Shown here in pieces: positions 38,263-42,331 of a DNA stretch of 42,331 nucleotides. Each line of letters begins with the position of its first letter. Within the stretch, counting starts at the first letter, position 1. Source of the DNA: a virus. The notes under the pieces are model-generated. The model was not told where the DNA came from. It did not search any database and saw only the letters and a list, made by a program, of their open reading frames with translations. The DNA is taken from the IMG/VR virus record IMGVR_UViG_3300034110_000408, positions 1 through 42,331 of that record; one strand, written 5' to 3'. The translations under genes were made by a program, and so were the position numbers.

Positions 38263-38337
38263 TTGCCAACTGACACGGCCCGCCATTTACGCAGTACAAT
38301 TCACACCGTCAACGATTCCGCGCAAGCGATTTACACC
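38263..38337 (+). promoter_or_regulatory. Promoter/operator of the 38338 gene
   Basis: TGACAC (38271-38276), spacer of 18, TACAAT (38295-38300), directly followed by TCACACCGTCAACG (38301-38314), the third copy of the box seen at 18457 and 29415. TTTACG (38286-38291) lies between. The ATG at 38338 is preceded by no strong ribosome site. Confidence 0.55.
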
Positions 38338-38535
38338 ATGAACCAAAAAGAACGACAGGCCGAGTTCAATCGACTGTTCGAGTCGATACCCGGCAAGAAC
38401 ACCGACCGCATCAAGCGCGTCTGTGAAATCCTTTTCTGCCAGCCGAACAGCGTGCGCATCTACCGCATGAAGACCCCGCCGCGCACGATCCCAGAAAGCA
38501 AACTGCGCATCTTGCAGCGGGCGCTGGGCGGCTGA
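38338..38535 (+). CDS. Small HTH-like protein
   Basis: 65 aa (MNQKERQAEFNRLFESIPGK, then NTDRIKRVCEILFCQPNSVR). Residues about 20-45 could be a helix-turn-helix (RIKRVCEILFCQPNSVRIYR), making it a Cro-like or anti-repressor candidate. A terminator follows, so it looks like a single-gene unit under its own promoter. No family recognised. Confidence 0.55.
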   Translation: MNQKERQAEFNRLFESIPGKNTDRIKRVCEILFCQPNSVRIYRMKTPPRTIPESKLRILQRALGG

Positions 38536-38552
38536 CCGGGCTTATACTTTCC

Positions 38553-38592
38553 ATCCAGATCGCTGCGCCCGCACGGCAATCTGGATTTTTTT
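38553..38592 (+). terminator. Intrinsic terminator
   Basis: 8-bp stem ATCCAGAT (38553-38560) with ATCTGGAT (38579-38586) and a run of seven T. It lies 17 bases after the HTH gene stop and shields the replication genes from read-through. Confidence 0.75.
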
Positions 38593-38615
38593 GCAAGTGG
38601 GGGATGGAGAATTGA

Positions 38616-38879
38616 ATGCAATACTATTTTGCGGAAGAAGAATGGCGCGCCAAGCGCCTTCAAAAAGCCTTGCGGCTTGCATCGGCGATGATGGGCACGT
38701 CCATCGGTCAACTTGAGTTGTTGATTTTCGAACTGAGTGATTACAACGGCAAGCTGCACGTTATCTGGAAACATGATCACACGCCGCAGCAAGAGTTGGC
38801 CTTCAAGGCCGCGTGGGCCGAATGCGGAGAAAGCGTCACAAGCCACTTCGACATGCGGGGTGCAAATGCAATTCGCTGA
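38616..38879 (+). CDS. Hypothetical protein before the primase-helicase
   Basis: 87 aa, GGAG before the ATG. Helical N-terminus EEEWRAKRLQKALRLASAMM, then a beta part (ELLIFELSDYNGKLHVIWKH) and AFKAAWAECGESV. It overlaps the primase-helicase start by 14 bases, so it is translated together with it. Function unknown; a helicase or primase accessory is possible. Confidence 0.6.
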   Translation: MQYYFAEEEWRAKRLQKALRLASAMMGTSIGQLELLIFELSDYNGKLHVIWKHDHTPQQELAFKAAWAECGESVTSHFDMRGANAIR

Positions 38880-41430
38880 CCTCCCCGTTGAGACAATCGA
38901 ACTGGCGCTTTCATACATCGACTGCAACTGCGACAGAGACACCTGGGCCCGCGTGGGCATGGCCGTCAAAAACGAACTCGGTGACGCCGGGTTTGACATC
39001 TGGGACGCTTGGAGCCGACGCGCCGACAACTACGACCAACGCGACGCCCGCGACACCTGGCGCAGCGTGAAGGCCCACGGCGGCGTCACCATCGCCACGG
39101 TGATCCACATGGCTCGCGAGGCCGGTTACCAAACCGAGCCGAACCCGCGCACCATCGACCCCGCCGAAGCCGACGCCCGCCGAGAGCGCCGCGAGGCTGA
39201 CGCCCAGCGTGAGGCAGAGGAACGCGAGCGCGCACAGGCACGCGCCGCACAGACTGCGGCCCAAATCTGGGAGCATGCCGAGGCCATCGATGGCCACCAG
39301 CACGCCTACCTGCAGCGCAAGGGCATCACCGCGCCTGGCGCAGTCCGCATCGGCACCTATTGGCGCTGGCATGCCGAGGCCGGTGGCGAGATCGACGTTC
39401 ACAACGCCCTGATCATCCCCATCCGCACACCCGACAAGCTGCTGGCATCGGTGCAGGCCATCTTCCCTGACGACAAAAACCCTCTGGGCCGTGACCGCGA
39501 CTACCTGCCCGGCGGCCGCAAGCAGGGCTGCTATTTCAACATCGGCATGCCCACTGGCGAGGTCGGTGAGCTGGTCATGATCGGCGAGGGTTACGCCACC
39601 TGCGCCAGCGCGCACCAGGCCACCGAGGCCATGGCGGTGGTGGCCTTTGACGGCGGCAATCTGCTGCCAGTGGCCCAAGCTATCCGGGCAAAGATTCCCC
39701 ACGCCACCATCGTGATCTTGGCCGACGACGACCGCTGGGGCAAAACCAACGCTGGCATCAAGGCCGCCAAAGCAGCCGCCACAGCCGTGGGCGGTTTTGT
39801 CGCCGTGCCTGCGTTCGCAAGTGACGAGGGTCAGCCCACAGATTTCAACGACCTGCACCTGCGCGAGGGCCTTGCCGTGGTGCAAGACCAAATCAAGGCG
39901 GCCATGCTGCCAAAGGAAAAGGCAGCCGAACCGGCCAACGACAACATCGAACCGCTGGACATTTTCGCCGAGTGCCCCGCACCACCACTGCGCCGAGGAA
40001 TGCTGCCAAGGGCCATCGAGGACTATGCATTTGAGTGCGGCGAACTTCTTGGCGTAAGCCCCGGCATGGTGGCGATCCCTGCGCTGGTGGCCTGCGCTGC
40101 AGCCCTGCACGACGAGGTGAAAATCAAGGTCAAGCGCCACGAAGACTGGCGAGAGTCAGCGCGGCTTTGGTGCGCCGTGGTCGGTGAGCCTTCGGTCAAG
40201 AAGTCGCCATCGATGGCCAGGGCCACCAAGCGCCTTCGCAAAATCGACATTGACCTGAGCGACGAAAACGCCAGACGCCAAGCCGACTATGCGGACCAGA
40301 TGGAGCAATTCAAGGAGGCCAAGAAGGAGGCCAAAAAGCTGGGCGGCGGCTTCGTCAAGGCACCAGACGCGCCAAAAATCGAGCGCATGGTGGTGGAAGA
40401 CGCCACCGTCGAAGCGCTGTCCGAAGTGCTCAAAGACAACGCCCGTGGCGTGCTGTGCGTGCAAGACGAGCTCAGTGGCTGGTTTGGCATGATGGACGCC
40501 TACACCGGCAACAAGGGCGGCAGCAAAGACCGTGCGGCATGGCTGCAGGCCTACAACGGCGGCGGGCGGGTCGTTGACCGGGTCATGCGTGGGTCTTTTA
40601 AGATTCCGAACTGGTCGGTTTCAATGATCGGCGGCATCCAGCCGGACGCCATTCGCCGCATCGCATCCAACATGACCGAAGACGGCCTGATGCAGCGCTT
40701 CATGATCATCATCGGTGAAAACGCGCCCGAGTTCGATTACCCAACCTCTGGCGAGGCTTACAGCGGGTTTAGTCAGCTTGTGGACCATCTTTATGCCGTC
40801 AGAAGCGGCGGCAAAGACGTCACCATGACTGACGGCGCTCACGTTATTCGACAGGCGCTGAACGCCTATGCAGCCGAGCTGGCGCAATACCCCGCGCTGC
40901 CTGGCGGCCTTCGCTCGCACCTGGGCAAGTGGTCTGGCCTTTTTGCCCGCTTGCTGCTGATTTTCCACGCCATCGAGTGCGCCGATCAGAGCATCCACCC
41001 CGCCGACTTGGAGGTCTCAGCCGAAACGGCATCACGTGTGGATCGGCTGATGCGCAAATTCCTGCTGCCGCACGCCATGGCTTATTACACCGACGTTCTG
41101 GGCAACAGCGGCGATCTGGAGCACGGGCGCTGGATCGCAGGGCACATCCTGAGCAAGAAACTGTCGGTCATCACGAACCGCGACATCACCCAGGCCTACA
41201 AGCAATGGCGCGGCCTTGATGACTGGAGACGCCAGCGCATCATGGCCATGCTGGAGGATATGGGCTGGCTCACGCCCTACACCGAGGAAGGCGCAAAGCC
41301 ATCACGGCGCGGGGCCAATCAGTGGGCGGTCACCACCAGAGTGCACGAAATGTTCGCCGAAAAGGCCCAAGTAGAGGCCACCAGGCGAGACAGGCTAAGA
41401 GCCGAGATAGCGGCCATGCAGGCCAGATAA
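38866..41430 (+). CDS. Primase-helicase (PriCT-2, Toprim, DUF3987)
   Basis: 854 aa from ATG 38866, preceded by GGGG. Residues 1-85 are a PriCT-2-type domain (IELALSYIDCNCDRDTWARV; WSRRADNYDQRDARDTWRSV). A charged linker, then a Toprim-like part (about 175-320) with VMIGEGYATCASAH, MAVVAFDGGNL and VILADDD. From about 365 on, a DUF3987 ATPase/helicase-like region (AIPALVACAAALHDEVKIKV; WCAVVGEPSVKKSPSMARAT; DELSGWFGMMDAY). A VGEPSVKKSPSM stretch stands where a Walker A would be. It probably primes and unwinds DNA for phage replication. No polymerase gene is visible, so host polymerase is likely used. Confidence 0.88.
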   Translation: MQFADLPVETIELALSYIDCNCDRDTWARVGMAVKNELGDAGFDIWDAWSRRADNYDQRDARDTWRSVKAHGGVTIATVIHMAREAGYQTEPNPRTIDPAEADARRERREADAQREAEERERAQARAAQTAAQIWEHAEAIDGHQHAYLQRKGITAPGAVRIGTYWRWHAEAGGEIDVHNALIIPIRTPDKLLASVQAIFPDDKNPLGRDRDYLPGGRKQGCYFNIGMPTGEVGELVMIGEGYATCASAHQATEAMAVVAFDGGNLLPVAQAIRAKIPHATIVILADDDRWGKTNAGIKAAKAAATAVGGFVAVPAFASDEGQPTDFNDLHLREGLAVVQDQIKAAMLPKEKAAEPANDNIEPLDIFAECPAPPLRRGMLPRAIEDYAFECGELLGVSPGMVAIPALVACAAALHDEVKIKVKRHEDWRESARLWCAVVGEPSVKKSPSMARATKRLRKIDIDLSDENARRQADYADQMEQFKEAKKEAKKLGGGFVKAPDAPKIERMVVEDATVEALSEVLKDNARGVLCVQDELSGWFGMMDAYTGNKGGSKDRAAWLQAYNGGGRVVDRVMRGSFKIPNWSVSMIGGIQPDAIRRIASNMTEDGLMQRFMIIIGENAPEFDYPTSGEAYSGFSQLVDHLYAVRSGGKDVTMTDGAHVIRQALNAYAAELAQYPALPGGLRSHLGKWSGLFARLLLIFHAIECADQSIHPADLEVSAETASRVDRLMRKFLLPHAMAYYTDVLGNSGDLEHGRWIAGHILSKKLSVITNRDITQAYKQWRGLDDWRRQRIMAMLEDMGWLTPYTEEGAKPSRRGANQWAVTTRVHEMFAEKAQVEATRRDRLRAEIAAMQAR

Positions 41431-41440
41431 CCACCCCACC

Positions 41441-41462
41441 AACCCGCTTCGGCGGGTTTTTT
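41441..41462 (+). terminator. Intrinsic terminator after the primase-helicase
   Basis: AACCCGC (41441-41447), TTCG tetraloop, GCGGGTT (41452-41458) and a T-run. It closes the early rightward transcript. Confidence 0.9.
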
Positions 41463-41491
41463 GTTGACCAAATCGGAAAACTTACAACCAG

Positions 41492-41635
41492 TACAACAAG
41501 GACAACACAAGCGTAAAAATGTTGTCGATGTTGTATGCGTGCGAAATAGATAATTCACATCTATATATATATTTACAATGTAAATCAAAACACAATATAT
41601 ATTTTTTCGCGCACACGTATACAACAAAGGCAACA
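41492..41635. repeat. AT-rich region with three TACAACA-type 16-bp elements
   Basis: Element 1 TACAACA-AG-GACAACA (41492-41507) and element 2, its inverted copy TGTTGTC-GA-TGTTGTA (41520-41535), are arranged head-to-head around a 12-base gap. Element 3 TACAACA-AA-GGCAACA (41620-41635) is a third copy. Between them lies a very AT-rich stretch with a perfect 15-base palindrome ATTTACA-A-TGTAAAT (41571-41585). Could be a replication origin with iterons or a late operator. No gene is seen in 41431-41670. Confidence 0.6.
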
Positions 41636-41670
41636 TTTGAAAATCAGCCCAAAACGGGCAAAATCCCCCC

Positions 41671-42234
41671 ATGATCCAAATCACCGCCCAACTCGAAAAC
41701 GACCTGGCCGACCTGGCAGGCCGCCAACTGCCATTCGTCACCAGCCTGGCCCTGAACAAGACCACGGTGGAGGCCCGTGATCTGGTGCGCGGCAACCTGC
41801 CCACACGGTTCAAGCTGCGCAATAACTGGACCAAGAACGGCATCCAGGCCCAGACATCCAACAAGCGCAACCTGCTGGCCCGCGTTGTGGCCCCTGGCTA
41901 CATGGGTATTCAGGAGACAGGGGGTACACGTACCCCTGAGCGCTCTAAGCTGCTGGCTGCACCATCTGAGGCCCTGCAAGGGAATAGGGTGATCCCCAAG
42001 GCCAAGCGTCCACGTGCATTGCTCAATGGCAAAGGCTTCATCATCGACATGAAGGGTGGAGAAGCGGGCATCTTCCAGCGACAGGGCAAGAAGGGCAAGA
42101 TCAGGCTCATGTACTGGCTGGGCCAAGAGCAAAGCTATGAAGAACGATTCGAGTTTGAAGATGATGTGCGCACCAGCGTGCAGGCCAGCTTCAGTGATAA
42201 CTTCATTCGTGCTTTGGCTGTGGCCCTGCGGTGA
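41671..42234 (+). CDS. Putative head-tail morphogenesis protein
   Basis: 187 aa. The N-terminal LENDLADLAGRQLPFVTSLA and LNKTTVEARDLVRGNLPTRF look like small virion assembly proteins (HK97 gp10 or gpZ-like); the middle has KLLAAPSEALQGNRVIPKAK and the C-terminal a basic strand (KKGKIRLMYWLGQEQSYEER). There is no ribosome-binding site; the gene starts after the AT-rich control region, so it may open the next late block. GC is somewhat lower than in the structural block. Assignment uncertain. Confidence 0.45.
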   Translation: MIQITAQLENDLADLAGRQLPFVTSLALNKTTVEARDLVRGNLPTRFKLRNNWTKNGIQAQTSNKRNLLARVVAPGYMGIQETGGTRTPERSKLLAAPSEALQGNRVIPKAKRPRALLNGKGFIIDMKGGEAGIFQRQGKKGKIRLMYWLGQEQSYEERFEFEDDVRTSVQASFSDNFIRALAVALR

Positions 42235-42302
42235 TGGTCAAGGCGCTTTGTGCTTCATTGCATGATTGTTGTCGGTTTTGATACTTTTGGGTCCTTTGGC
42301 CG

Positions 42303-42325
42303 CCCCTAGGGCCTCGGGGGTTTTT
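42303..42325 (+). terminator. Weak candidate terminator at right edge
   Basis: CCCC (42303-42306) can pair with GGGG (42316-42319), or CCCTAGGG can self-pair, followed by TTTTT. Partly palindromic and cut off by the window edge, so its role is uncertain. A TGTTGTC half-box lies just upstream (42267-42273). Confidence 0.4.
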
Positions 42326-42331
42326 CGAAGC

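Noticed and set aside
1-42331. tRNA genes, rRNA genes, CRISPR arrays and insertion sequences
   Set aside because: I looked for cloverleaf-like T-arm sequences, regularly spaced repeats and transposase motifs and saw none. HNH genes are present but with no flanking terminal repeats.

Overview
The window is most of the genome of a temperate tailed phage of a high-GC proteobacterium. Burkholderiales is my best guess from protein flavour and GC, but no host gene is present to prove it. Virtually every base is phage-like. Genes are tightly packed, with many ATGA or TAATG stop/start overlaps. No terminase or portal gene is seen. The first gene is cut by the left edge, so a few kb of the packaging module lie outside. 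The integrase sits in the middle, with structural genes on one side and early genes on the other. That is the circular or virion order, not the order of an integrated prophage, where int normally lies next to an att site at one end.

Layout. 1-4563: lambda-type head module (partial structural gene, S49 protease with an internal scaffold start, decoration protein, major capsid, FI-like and head-tail joining proteins). 4567-16081: P2-type contractile tail (tail-terminator-like, V, W, J, I, fibre, fibre assembly, sheath FI, tube FII, E and frameshifted E+E', tape measure, U, X, D). The virion is therefore a lambda-head/P2-tail mosaic. 16241-18386: lysis cassette (three small membrane proteins, GH19 endolysin, Rz and nested Rz1). 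18446-18885: an intergenic block with its own promoter-like sequence, many helices and an intrinsic terminator, read here as a roughly 420-nt structured RNA.

18858-24898 (minus strand): integrase, XRE regulator, winged-helix protein, HNH protein, SSB, zinc protein, unknown protein, Sak4-like annealase ATPase and PDDEXK exonuclease, the last with SSB forming a recombination module. 24899-25025 is a divergent control region. 25026-29362 (plus strand) is a coupled operon: ribbon-helix-helix protein, two small proteins, a TGT/DpdA-like transglycosylase, a VUT/YhhQ-type queuosine-precursor transporter, a zinc protein, a SAM methyltransferase and an SF2 helicase. The transglycosylase and transporter pair suggests salvage of a 7-deazaguanine and its insertion into phage DNA.

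29450-38255 (plus strand) holds many small accessory genes plus a VRR-NUC nuclease, a sliding-clamp-like protein, a GHKL-type ATPase, RdgC, an HNH endonuclease and an N6-methylase-like protein without a visible NPPY motif. 38338-41430 has a small DNA-binding candidate, an unknown protein and a large PriCT-2/Toprim/DUF3987 primase-helicase. The AT-rich gap 41431-41670 carries three copies of a TACAACA-based 16-bp element. 41671-42234 looks like the first gene of the next late block.

Shared control sequences tie the regions together: a box resembling TCACACCGTCAAC just after the -10 of three promoters, including that of the structured RNA; TATTTAC boxes before several operons; and TACAACA/TGTTGTA boxes near int, the divergent region and the AT-rich gap.
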